25,870 nucleotides of DNA from positions 1-25,870 of the IMG/VR virus record IMGVR_UViG_3300037247_000720; one strand, written 5' to 3'. The position numbers were made by a program, and so were the translations under genes. The notes under the pieces are model-generated. The model searched no databases, was not told the origin of the DNA, and was given only the letters and a program-made list of their open reading frames with translations. Positions 11,402 through 19,358 of this stretch are shown in pieces. How positions within the stretch are numbered: the stretch's first letter is position 1; every line of letters begins with the position of its first letter. The DNA is from a virus.

Positions 11402-12481
11402 ATGCCGAACGGCGGCCGTCCGGAACCCGGCACCGAGGAGTGGAACCGTACGATCGAGGCGCTGCTCCGCCTCTTCTGGGATCCCGGCCCCAACGTCGAC
11501 GTTGAGGAGATACAGCAGCGCCTAGAGGTGGAAATGGCTGCCGATCCTGAAGGCTTCCTGGCGATCCAAGAGCGGGTGGCTCAGGAGTTCGGGTTTGAGG
11601 TGCCGGGCGGTGCAGCGGGAGATGCCATTACGGAGTTGATGAACGGGCTGGTCGATGCCCTCACGGGGGCAGCTAGCGGCCGTGCCCGCAACATCCTCGA
11701 CAACATTACGGAGACCACCCGAACCACTACAGAGCGGGAGGCTACGACAACCGAGACGATCACCGGCGAAGAGACGACGACTACTGGTCGCCGCGAGACG
11801 GAGTTCGTCGAGTGGGACACGCCGGAGGCGATCCTGGACGACTTTATGACCGCCGTGTCGACCTGGGTCGATACCGCTCTCCGGGAGGGTGAGATCAGCG
11901 TGACCGACTACAGCTTCGTGCTGGCGAACCCTGAGCGCTTCCTCACCCCCTATCTTGCTGAGATCGGCCGTCTCTCCGAACTGGCGATCGCCGGAGAGGG
12001 CGAGGTGCCGTCCAGGGTGGTCGGCCTGGAGGGTGCGGCTGAGCGGCTCGGTGAACGCTTTGGGGGCACTGTGACAGAGGAGACGACGCGGGTGAGCGAG
12101 CAGGAGCGGATCAGCGACACCGAGTTGAACGAGCTGATCGAGTCGACTATCGAGCGCCTGTCGGTCTCGGTGGCCGATGGGGATCCGCAAGACATTACGG
12201 AGAACATCCGCGAGACGATCGAGGGCGTCTTCCGCGAGCACAGGGAGACGACGACACGGGAGCAGTTCAGGGGGCTCTCCACTGTGATCACAATCGAGGA
12301 GATCTTCGGCCGTCCCCGGCTTGGCGTCGTGCGTGACCCCTCCCCGTTGGCGTTCCTGCGCGAGGCGTTCCCCTCGTCGACGCTGGCCAACATCGTCGCT
12401 GGGGAGGGCGGGCCACCGTCTCCACGGGCCGGAGGAGCCCGCGCCGTCCTACCTTCCGCACCAAGAAGGTTGGGTGGGTGA
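11402..12481 (+). CDS. Thr-rich putative virion structural protein (359 aa)
   Basis: The gene starts 2 bases after the portal stop (AGGAG upstream) and encodes 359 acidic, largely helical residues. The N-terminal 100 residues include DVEEIQQRLEVEMAADPEGF and a helix with ITELMNGLVDALTGAASG. A low-complexity stretch at about residues 100-135 is almost all Thr, Glu and Arg (TETTRTTTEREATTTETITG). Related ETT-x-R patches recur near 225 (EETTRVSEQE) and 282 (ETTTREQF), suggesting tethered domains. The C-terminus is Pro/Gly/Ala-rich and ends APRRLGG. I recognise no family. Its place between portal and giant protein suggests a portal-adjacent or internal head protein. Confidence 0.75.
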   Translation: MPNGGRPEPGTEEWNRTIEALLRLFWDPGPNVDVEEIQQRLEVEMAADPEGFLAIQERVAQEFGFEVPGGAAGDAITELMNGLVDALTGAASGRARNILDNITETTRTTTEREATTTETITGEETTTTGRRETEFVEWDTPEAILDDFMTAVSTWVDTALREGEISVTDYSFVLANPERFLTPYLAEIGRLSELAIAGEGEVPSRVVGLEGAAERLGERFGGTVTEETTRVSEQERISDTELNELIESTIERLSVSVADGDPQDITENIRETIEGVFREHRETTTREQFRGLSTVITIEEIFGRPRLGVVRDPSPLAFLREAFPSSTLANIVAGEGGPPSPRAGGARAVLPSAPRRLGG

Positions 12482-12485
12482 TACA

Positions 12486-12653
12486 ATGAGCCCGATGTTG
12501 TCAGACCGCGCTGACCGGCTCGTCCAACGCATCTTTGCCCGGCCGAAGCCCACGCCTCCGCCGGAGCAGGAGCCGCAGACCGATCCGACCAAGCTGCTCC
12601 ATACCCTGCGTAAGCGGCGGTCGGATCTGGATCAATCAAGGAGACGGATATAA
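12486..12653 (+). CDS. Very small hypothetical protein (55 aa)
   Basis: ATG at 12486 begins MSPMLSDRADRLVQRIFARP, continues through a Pro/Glu-rich linker (KPTPPPEQEPQTDPT) and ends in a basic helix LLHTLRKRRSDLDQSRRRI. It starts 4 bases after the stop of the Thr-rich protein, and its stop overlaps the next ATG as TAATG. The ribosome site is modest (GGTGGGTG). The two short helices joined by a proline linker and the Arg-rich tail suggest an adaptor or internal peptide. I know no family. The tight fit at both ends supports it being translated. Confidence 0.65.
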   Translation: MSPMLSDRADRLVQRIFARPKPTPPPEQEPQTDPTKLLHTLRKRRSDLDQSRRRI

Positions 12654-13243
12654 TGACGATCAGAGGGGGCGCGGGGGGCTCGACGCTGGCCAACATGGGT
12701 GCGCGACGTCGGCAACTCCAGGCGGCGCGGAAGAACCTCAGCATGGACGCGGAGCGTGGAGCGCCACAGGCCCCGACGCGGACGCAGCCCCAGCCAGCCC
12801 CGCCGCCCCAACAGCCCGCTCAGCCCAGCCGTGGTGGGAACCGTGCTGCAATGGTGCAACAGATCCAGGAGTTCGTCACGCAGCAGCGGGCGCGGGGCCA
12901 GGGGGCCGCCCCCCGGCCGCAGGAGCGTCCGGTGCAGCGCGTCTCAACCCGTCCTGGTCCTGCGGATCGTCTTGGCGAGCGTGTTGAGCAACTAGGCGCC
13001 GCTGGACGCCCGATCGAGACCCAGTTCTTCCGACTCGCTGGGCGGGAGGGTACCCCCCGGGAGATCTCCCTCTTCCGTTCCCGGCTCGAACTGGAGCGCC
13101 AGCTCAACCGTCCTCCGACGGAGCGAGAGTTGAGGATGTGGATGGCCCGTCCCGCCTCGTTGGGGACGCTTGTCCAGTCTGCGATTGAACCCCCTGTCCA
13201 GGGAACGGCGCTGGGTGCCCCGGCTACGCCTGGGGGAGCGTAA
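12653..13243 (+). CDS. Gln/Pro-rich basic protein (196 aa), probable structural component
   Basis: AAGGAG lies 9-10 bases before the ATG at 12653. The 196-residue product has a Gly-rich head (MTIRGGAGGSTLANMGARRR), a basic helix, a Pro/Gln linker at about 40-65 (TQPQPAPPPQQPAQPSRG), a helix around MVQQIQEFVTQQRARG, a second disordered stretch, and a more ordered C-terminal part from about 105 with FFRLAGREGTPREISLFRSR and LERQLNRPPTERELRMWMAR. It ends with a flexible Ala/Pro/Gly tail. I recognise no family. Strong basic charge and extended linkers suit a protein that lies against packaged DNA or bridges other head proteins. It ends immediately before the giant gene, TAA directly followed by ATG. 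Confidence 0.7.
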   Translation: MTIRGGAGGSTLANMGARRRQLQAARKNLSMDAERGAPQAPTRTQPQPAPPPQQPAQPSRGGNRAAMVQQIQEFVTQQRARGQGAAPRPQERPVQRVSTRPGPADRLGERVEQLGAAGRPIETQFFRLAGREGTPREISLFRSRLELERQLNRPPTERELRMWMARPASLGTLVQSAIEPPVQGTALGAPATPGGA

Positions 13244-16200
13244 ATGAGTTTTTTCCGCCGGGCCTTCGAGAAGGCCACCGATGTCGGCGGGACGGCGGTT
13301 GGGCAGATCTCCTCGCTGCGCCTCGATCCCACACGTCTGCGGGGCGCGGGCCGGGGTCTCCGCAACCTTGTCACCAACATCCCCTATATCTTCAACCTCA
13401 CCGACCGTGACCCCTTCGCGCCGGAGGGCCTCGACCTTTCTGAGATCCGCACTGACGCGCAGGCACGCGACGCCATTGACTCAATCATCGGCATCGACGA
13501 CGTGGCGCGGAAGAAGGCGGAGGCGATCTCTTACTACCGGGATCAGGGAGGCTTTACACGTAGGATTGAATTGCTGCTTCCTCCTGGGGCTGCTCCCGTC
13601 GAGCCGTCTCTCCAAGGGTTGCCCTTCTCGCTGGACAGCGATGCTCGGCTGGCGGTTGGGGACTTCCAATTCGATCCGACCTTCGTGCTCGATCAGCAAC
13701 TGGCCAAGCAGCTTGAGGATCCGGCCGTCTTCATGCAGTACATGCGGATGACCGAGCCTCAGACACTGGTAGCTAATCTCGTCGAGCGCGACCTGAACAA
13801 GATGGGTCAGGACGAGAGCGTCCTCCGCAACATCACGGGCAACCCGTTTGGCACTGCCTGGGATGCGTTTAGCGGCCTCTTCACTGGTGAGACCGTTGAG
13901 CGCATCGAGGAGGTGATCGGCCAGGGTTACTACCAGAACGCCATCCCCGACCCCTACCTCCGGCAGGTCTTCGCTACGCGGCTGTGGGACTTCAGCCTCT
14001 TCAACTTTTGGGACTGGGAGCGTCAGAACGAGCGCGGCGCGATGCAGGAGGTCGAGCGCATCATGGCGGACGGCCTCACTGGAGAGGCGGCTGCCGACGA
14101 ACTGGAGCGCTACTTCCAGGAGAACCCTCTAGGTGCCGCTGGTTTCACAGCCAACATGCTGGGCTGGGTCGCTATGGATCCGCTCAACTTCGTCCCTGTC
14201 GGCTGGGTGGCCAAGCCGGTGACGATTCCCCTGAAGGCGGTTACGAAGGGGGCGCCGATCAGCCGCTTCCTCCGCCTCTTCACGCCCACCGGCCGGCGCG
14301 TTGCCTTCTCGAAGAGCGGCATCACGGGGCTCTTCAAGCTGGAGAGCTACAAGGCGCTGACGCGAATGCCGGAGGCGTCCTACGCGGCTCAGAGGATAAC
14401 GGAGCCTGTGAAGGGCATCTCCCGCCTTCTCTTCGAGAAGCCCGCCAACCTATTCGCTGACTCGGTGGCGGTGACGCTGGAGCGCCGCCTGAAGCCTATC
14501 AAAGCGGCTCTCGCGCGCGAGCCTGCGCGCATCTCCGAGATCGGCGAGACCTTCAAAACCGGTAAGCCGACTCGCTGGGTTGCTGACAACCTGCCGGGCC
14601 TGCGAGAGACCAACGACGACATGCTCGACTTTGGTGCTCGCATTGCCGAGAAGCAGTCGGACGTCTTCGACGACGCCCTGAAGGAGATGACCTCGACGAT
14701 CGACGACTGGACGGAGGCTGGTTTCTACCGAGCCGAGGCTACGGTCGACGATGTCCAGCAGGCGATGGTGCGGGGGGAGACGCTGATCGCCCGTGCCGAC
14801 CTGGAGCAGGCGATCCCGGAGTATGTCGTCGCCAAGGCCCGCTCCTTTGCTGAGACGACGCAGCGGGACCTCTGGAACGCGACCAAGTTCGGCCGCTTCC
14901 TCTCGCGGTGGTACTTCCCGATGACTGGTATGATCAAAGGGGTGACGGCGGCTGTTACCATCAACAACCCGGGTTTCGTCTGGCTCAACGTGGTGAGCAA
15001 CGCGATCCGCCTGTCGTGGCACTCCGCCTTCCATCCGGCTGAGGGCTTCAAGGCGATGGCCTATGCATTCTCGATGGAGTCTAGCGTGGTGCTCAAGGGC
15101 GGGGGGCGCGCCCCCCGGATCTGGAACCGCATGGCTAGGGTGGTGGGCATTGATCCGATCGACATCGAGCGCTTTGCCACCCGAATCACCGGCTCCCACG
15201 ATCTCCTCAGCCGGTCGCTCTTCGAGGCGGGGCAGGAGGGCTTCGAGGACAGCCTGAAGCTCATTCAGAAGGCCCGCCTGCAACCGGCGAAGGAGATCGG
15301 TCAGCGCAGGCGCTTCTGGGACCCTGTCATGGCACCGGTACACATCGCCGGGCGGGTGGACAAGATTTTCCGCCGTGCTACCTTCTACTCCCAGCTCCAG
15401 CGGCAGTACCACATGGCCCTCGCCCCCGGTGGCAAGATCCGGGGCCTGTTCGCCCCCGTGGGGGAGGCGATGGAAACGGCCGGTCGGGGCGCCGACGAGA
15501 TCCGCCGTGCTGAGAACGCCTTCGCCGACGAGATCGGCCTGTATCTCTTTGGGAATAGGGAGCTGCCCGAGGGGGTCTCCGACCTGGGCGAGGTCATAGT
15601 TCCGGCCCTCCAGGGGCGGCTCGACCGCATGGAGGCGGGCGTGGCATCCGGTGTCCTCTCGCCGCACGACTACGGGCGCCGGTTCGCCAGGGAGGTGCTC
15701 AAGCACGAGGGGCAGGAGGCCGAGCTTTTTGCCACCCACGACCTGGCGCCGATCATGGACTTCATCAGTTCCGACGTGATGCCTGTCCTGGACGACGCGC
15801 AGAAAGTCGGAACGGGGGAGGCGATGACCAAGGCGATGAAGCGGATCGACCGGATGTTGGAGACCTACGCCCTGGACTACGACGTCCCCTCCGACATCGT
15901 CCGCCAGATGGCCCGTCAGCCGTCGGTGATGCGTGGCCCGACGACCTATGCCGGAGCGCTCCGCGTCACCGACCAGGCTATCCGCAGGGAACTTGCCGAC
16001 AACGTCCAGCTCCTCGACCGCTTCATCAGCATCGTCAAGCCCGGCTGGTCGCCGAAGGAGCAGACCTCCTGGTACGCTTCGCGGCAGTGGGCACGCGTCG
16101 CCGAGAGCGCCACCACCGAGAACATCAAGCGGCTGGACGCGATCCGTGCCATTTACAACGACCTGGCAAGGGAGGGCGTCGAGCGGGTCAGCCGAGACAC

Positions 16201-19200
16201 AATCATTCCGCCTCGGCTGCTGGAGGCCCTACCGGAGGATATACGGCCGGTGACCAAGCCGGTCACCCTACCGCCCGCTCGTGCTGCTCCTGTGGAAGTA
16301 CCCGCAGAAGTGGCCCGATTAGAAGCGGATGTGGCTGCGCGCCAGGCAGATGTAAAGCGGTTGCGGTTACTTGCTGCGGGTGAAGAGTCGGGTACTGGGC
16401 CGATACATCAAGCTCTCCAGGATGCCCAGGCGCGGGCCAAGGGTGTCGGAATGCGCCTCAGTGCGGCTCGCAAGGCAGCCGGCATCTCTCCGGCTGAAGC
16501 TGCTCTCGCCCCCGCCCCCGTCGTTCCTGGTAAGAAGGTGAAGGCGGCAAACGTCGGCGATCTCTGGGACGGCTACCTCACCCGCCGCGACGCATCGTTC
16601 GACGAGATGTTCTCCTTTGTCGACGACACCGTCCGTAAGTCCTCTGAGGCCCACGCCGACATCGTCGCTAGGATCGGCGAGCACGTGAAGAAGACCTTTG
16701 CCGAACACCGGCGGATCATCAGCGAGGCCCTGGAGGTTGGAGATGACGACGCCTGGCGTGTGGCCGGCGAGAAGGTGCGCCAGCTCTACGAGCAGAGCGC
16801 GCCGCGCAAGGCGAAGATCGCCGGCCTGGGCGTGAACGACGTCCCTGCGGCCCAACAGTTCATGGATCCCAGCGGCGTCCTCGCCAGCGAGATCCACGAG
16901 TTCAAGGGCTTCTTCATGCGGAGCCTTCGGGACGACATCCCGAAGCTCCTGCGGGGCGACCTAGCCGTGGAGAGCGAGGCCGTGCGCGCCATGCGCGCTA
17001 CTATCGGCGACGTGCAGCGCGGCTGGGCGGAGGTGCGCGACATCATGATCGGCAACTCCCGCGCCGCGACCGACTTCGTCATGCTCAACTACCTCGACCA
17101 GCGGGGCATCGACCGCATCGCCCAATCAGTCTTCCCCTTCGAGTTCTGGCCGACGCGGGACGCGATGCACTGGGCGATCCGTGGCGCCCGTGCCCCAGGC
17201 GCGTTCGGGGCGATCACGATCGCCATGTTCGAGTCCCAGAAGTTCTCCGAGCAGTACGGCTACCCACAGCGTCTCCAGTACCGCATCCCGATCCCTCTCC
17301 CCGGCCTGAGCGAGTTCCTGAACAAGATGCCGGGGGTGGGCTCGCTCCTTGAGGGTGGGGACTTCGCGCCGGTCTACTTCATCGACCCCCTACGTTTTGT
17401 GTTTCCCTACACGTTCCTACGCGATCAGTTCGATGACGAGGCCCGGCGCAACACACTCCCAGGCCGCGTGCTTGACTTCTTCCAGAACAGCACTCCACTC
17501 AATGTCGGGCCGTTCCAGAAGTTCGCCTTCCGACATTCGGGGATGCTCGACAAGGATGCTTGGAGGAGCACGGTCTTGTCCGGTGGTCCCTTTGGTCTCC
17601 CGATGACGCCGTTGGCCCGCGCCACCGCCCGCTTCGTCTTCACCGGCGACACCGACGCCATCCCCGCTGATGAGCAACGGCTCTACGTGGAGAAGGGCCA
17701 TTTCTCTCCTGGTTGGCTGCGCGACCTCCTGGGCATGGAGGATGACCAATGGGCTGTCTGGCGCGCCGACCGTGCGATGGCCTCCCTGGTGACGACGGGC
17801 GAGTTGATCCCCGGCGCTTCCAAGGAGGAGCAGTTGGAGAAAGCCTGGATTGCCCTTGACACCCGCGCCGGCCCGGAGTGGAAGAAGGCGGTCAAGGCAT
17901 CGCAGGCGGAGACCAACCTCCGGCGCCTCACCTACTGGATCGGCTTCCCCTTCGGTGACGTTGTCGGTGTCAACGAGGGGGAGAGGATCTGGTTCGGCCT
18001 CAAGGCCATCTACGGCGAGTATTCCCGTCGGGGCAAGCTCGACGAGTTCTTCGAGAAGTACCCCGAGTTCGAGCTGCGTACCGCCACCGTGCGCGGCCTC
18101 TCCGACCCCGAGGAGCGCGAGAAGGCCGTTGACACCGAACTCTACTGGCAGTCGATTGACCAGTACGTCGAGAAGCCGTTCGAGAAGGCCGTCATGGACC
18201 TGGAGAACGAGCGCAGCCGGTTGCAGGAACTCACCCAGAGCCAGCCCGTGCGCGACCAGCTCGCCGTCCTCCGGGACGAGTTGCGGGCGATCCGCGACGA
18301 GCAGGAGAAGCGGCGGGAGGAACTAGATCGCGCCTTCCCCTTCCGGGCGAAAGAGCTGTCGATCAACCGCAATCCGCGTGGCCGCGCGCTTGCCGGGATC
18401 CGCAACGAGTGGTTCGACATCGAGCGCGGTGAGGGGGAGGACTTCGACGCCTTCCTCTTCCGCCGCGAGGAGTTCCTTTCCCAGTTCCCGACGGTCACCG
18501 ACACCATCGCCTACGAGGATATGTGGCAGCAGATCGAGACGCAGTTCATGCAGACCCGCATCGTCGCATCCCGTCAGCGCGACCTCGCCTTCCAGAAGGA
18601 CGACTTCGACGAGGCTCAGCGGATCGCCGATGCGCGCGACACCGCCCTGGAGGAGTTGCATGAGCAGGCCCGCCAGGTGATCGCCCGCAGGGACGTTGAA
18701 CGCTTCCTCGCTACCTTTGCCTGGCCGAAGACGGAGGCGCAGCAGGAGTTCGAGACCGCCGATTCGCTCAAGGACCTCTGGTTCTCCTTGACCAGTTCGG
18801 GCTCGCCCTTCACCCGCAGCGAGCGCGGCGCGATCAGCGCCTACTTCCGCAGTATGCCGGTCATCCAGAAATACTTCCCCGTCGAAGCGCTCGACCTCGC
18901 CGACCTCTCGCTGGAGCAGCGCTTCGCCCTCATGCGCCGCAAGGACTTCTGGAGCACCTACTTCTCCATCCGGGACAACAGGACGCAGGTCGACTACGCC
19001 CGCATGATGAAGCCGGAGCTGGACGAAGCCAACCGTCTGCTTGGCCTGCCCCCGCTGGAGATCATCGACATCGAGCCCTACCCAGTCGAGTCCAGCGGCG
19101 ACCCGCTCTTCAGCCACATCCAGATGATGGCCGCCATCAACCGGCGGGAGGACATCGACGAGGACGAGCAGCTTACCGAGGAGGAGCGCGAGGAGTTGGA

Positions 19201-19309
19201 GAGGCTCATGGCAGAGGTCGGTCTGGCCGAGGCCGATACCGCTCTGACCGACGCCGACGTCTCCCGTTTCCTGCGCCCTTATTCGGTCGAAGATACCGAG
19301 AGCCCTTGA
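13244..19309 (+). CDS. Giant virion-associated protein in the MuF position (2,021 aa)
   Basis: One uninterrupted frame of 2,022 codons, nearly a quarter of the window. I can see: an N-terminal region with IPYIFNLTDRDPFAPEGLDL; AGFTANMLGWVAMDPLNFVP near 300; hydrophobic GVTAAVTINNPGFVWLNVVS near 565-585; RRRFWDPVMAPVHIAGRVD and FRRATFYSQLQRQYHMAL near 690-725; an Ala/Pro linker at about 1003-1105; VFPFEFWPTRDAMHWAIRG near 1296-1315; and charged coiled-coil-like stretches near 1640-1700 and 1750-1820. The FRRATFY, NPGF-x-x-x-N and FPFEFWPTR patterns resemble parts of other very large phage virion proteins, probably internal or ejected, but I see no catalytic motif. It lies between portal and scaffold, where MuF proteins normally are. 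A compositional shift marks the linker. Confidence 0.8.
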   Translation: MSFFRRAFEKATDVGGTAVGQISSLRLDPTRLRGAGRGLRNLVTNIPYIFNLTDRDPFAPEGLDLSEIRTDAQARDAIDSIIGIDDVARKKAEAISYYRDQGGFTRRIELLLPPGAAPVEPSLQGLPFSLDSDARLAVGDFQFDPTFVLDQQLAKQLEDPAVFMQYMRMTEPQTLVANLVERDLNKMGQDESVLRNITGNPFGTAWDAFSGLFTGETVERIEEVIGQGYYQNAIPDPYLRQVFATRLWDFSLFNFWDWERQNERGAMQEVERIMADGLTGEAAADELERYFQENPLGAAGFTANMLGWVAMDPLNFVPVGWVAKPVTIPLKAVTKGAPISRFLRLFTPTGRRVAFSKSGITGLFKLESYKALTRMPEASYAAQRITEPVKGISRLLFEKPANLFADSVAVTLERRLKPIKAALAREPARISEIGETFKTGKPTRWVADNLPGLRETNDDMLDFGARIAEKQSDVFDDALKEMTSTIDDWTEAGFYRAEATVDDVQQAMVRGETLIARADLEQAIPEYVVAKARSFAETTQRDLWNATKFGRFLSRWYFPMTGMIKGVTAAVTINNPGFVWLNVVSNAIRLSWHSAFHPAEGFKAMAYAFSMESSVVLKGGGRAPRIWNRMARVVGIDPIDIERFATRITGSHDLLSRSLFEAGQEGFEDSLKLIQKARLQPAKEIGQRRRFWDPVMAPVHIAGRVDKIFRRATFYSQLQRQYHMALAPGGKIRGLFAPVGEAMETAGRGADEIRRAENAFADEIGLYLFGNRELPEGVSDLGEVIVPALQGRLDRMEAGVASGVLSPHDYGRRFAREVLKHEGQEAELFATHDLAPIMDFISSDVMPVLDDAQKVGTGEAMTKAMKRIDRMLETYALDYDVPSDIVRQMARQPSVMRGPTTYAGALRVTDQAIRRELADNVQLLDRFISIVKPGWSPKEQTSWYASRQWARVAESATTENIKRLDAIRAIYNDLAREGVERVSRDTIIPPRLLEALPEDIRPVTKPVTLPPARAAPVEVPAEVARLEADVAARQADVKRLRLLAAGEESGTGPIHQALQDAQARAKGVGMRLSAARKAAGISPAEAALAPAPVVPGKKVKAANVGDLWDGYLTRRDASFDEMFSFVDDTVRKSSEAHADIVARIGEHVKKTFAEHRRIISEALEVGDDDAWRVAGEKVRQLYEQSAPRKAKIAGLGVNDVPAAQQFMDPSGVLASEIHEFKGFFMRSLRDDIPKLLRGDLAVESEAVRAMRATIGDVQRGWAEVRDIMIGNSRAATDFVMLNYLDQRGIDRIAQSVFPFEFWPTRDAMHWAIRGARAPGAFGAITIAMFESQKFSEQYGYPQRLQYRIPIPLPGLSEFLNKMPGVGSLLEGGDFAPVYFIDPLRFVFPYTFLRDQFDDEARRNTLPGRVLDFFQNSTPLNVGPFQKFAFRHSGMLDKDAWRSTVLSGGPFGLPMTPLARATARFVFTGDTDAIPADEQRLYVEKGHFSPGWLRDLLGMEDDQWAVWRADRAMASLVTTGELIPGASKEEQLEKAWIALDTRAGPEWKKAVKASQAETNLRRLTYWIGFPFGDVVGVNEGERIWFGLKAIYGEYSRRGKLDEFFEKYPEFELRTATVRGLSDPEEREKAVDTELYWQSIDQYVEKPFEKAVMDLENERSRLQELTQSQPVRDQLAVLRDELRAIRDEQEKRREELDRAFPFRAKELSINRNPRGRALAGIRNEWFDIERGEGEDFDAFLFRREEFLSQFPTVTDTIAYEDMWQQIETQFMQTRIVASRQRDLAFQKDDFDEAQRIADARDTALEELHEQARQVIARRDVERFLATFAWPKTEAQQEFETADSLKDLWFSLTSSGSPFTRSERGAISAYFRSMPVIQKYFPVEALDLADLSLEQRFALMRRKDFWSTYFSIRDNRTQVDYARMMKPELDEANRLLGLPPLEIIDIEPYPVESSGDPLFSHIQMMAAINRREDIDEDEQLTEEEREELERLMAEVGLAEADTALTDADVSRFLRPYSVEDTESP

Positions 19310-19334
19310 CAGGGGACAGATCGAAGCGTAGTAT
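19306..19334 (+). promoter_or_regulatory. Strong sigma70-type promoter for scaffold and capsid genes
   Basis: TTGACA (19306-19311), 17 bases and TAGTAT (19329-19334) form a near-consensus promoter. Its -35 box contains the TGA stop (19307-19309) of the giant gene. Transcription should begin near 19341, close to the AAAGGAGGAA ribosome site and the ATG at 19359. A separate promoter here would raise capsid and scaffold output relative to the upstream genes, as needed for the hundreds of capsid copies per virion. Confidence 0.85.
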
Positions 19335-19358
19335 CATTCGGATAAAGGAGGAACAGGA

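Noticed and set aside
14450-15739. Leftward open frame of about 429 codons inside the giant gene
   Set aside because: Antisense shadow rich in Arg, Leu, Val and His, with no ribosome site. The sense strand encodes a continuous protein.
17844-17873. TTGACA inside the giant gene, looked at as a promoter
   Set aside because: The position 17 bases downstream reads TGGAAG, with no -10 similarity, and the site is inside codons for a continuous protein.
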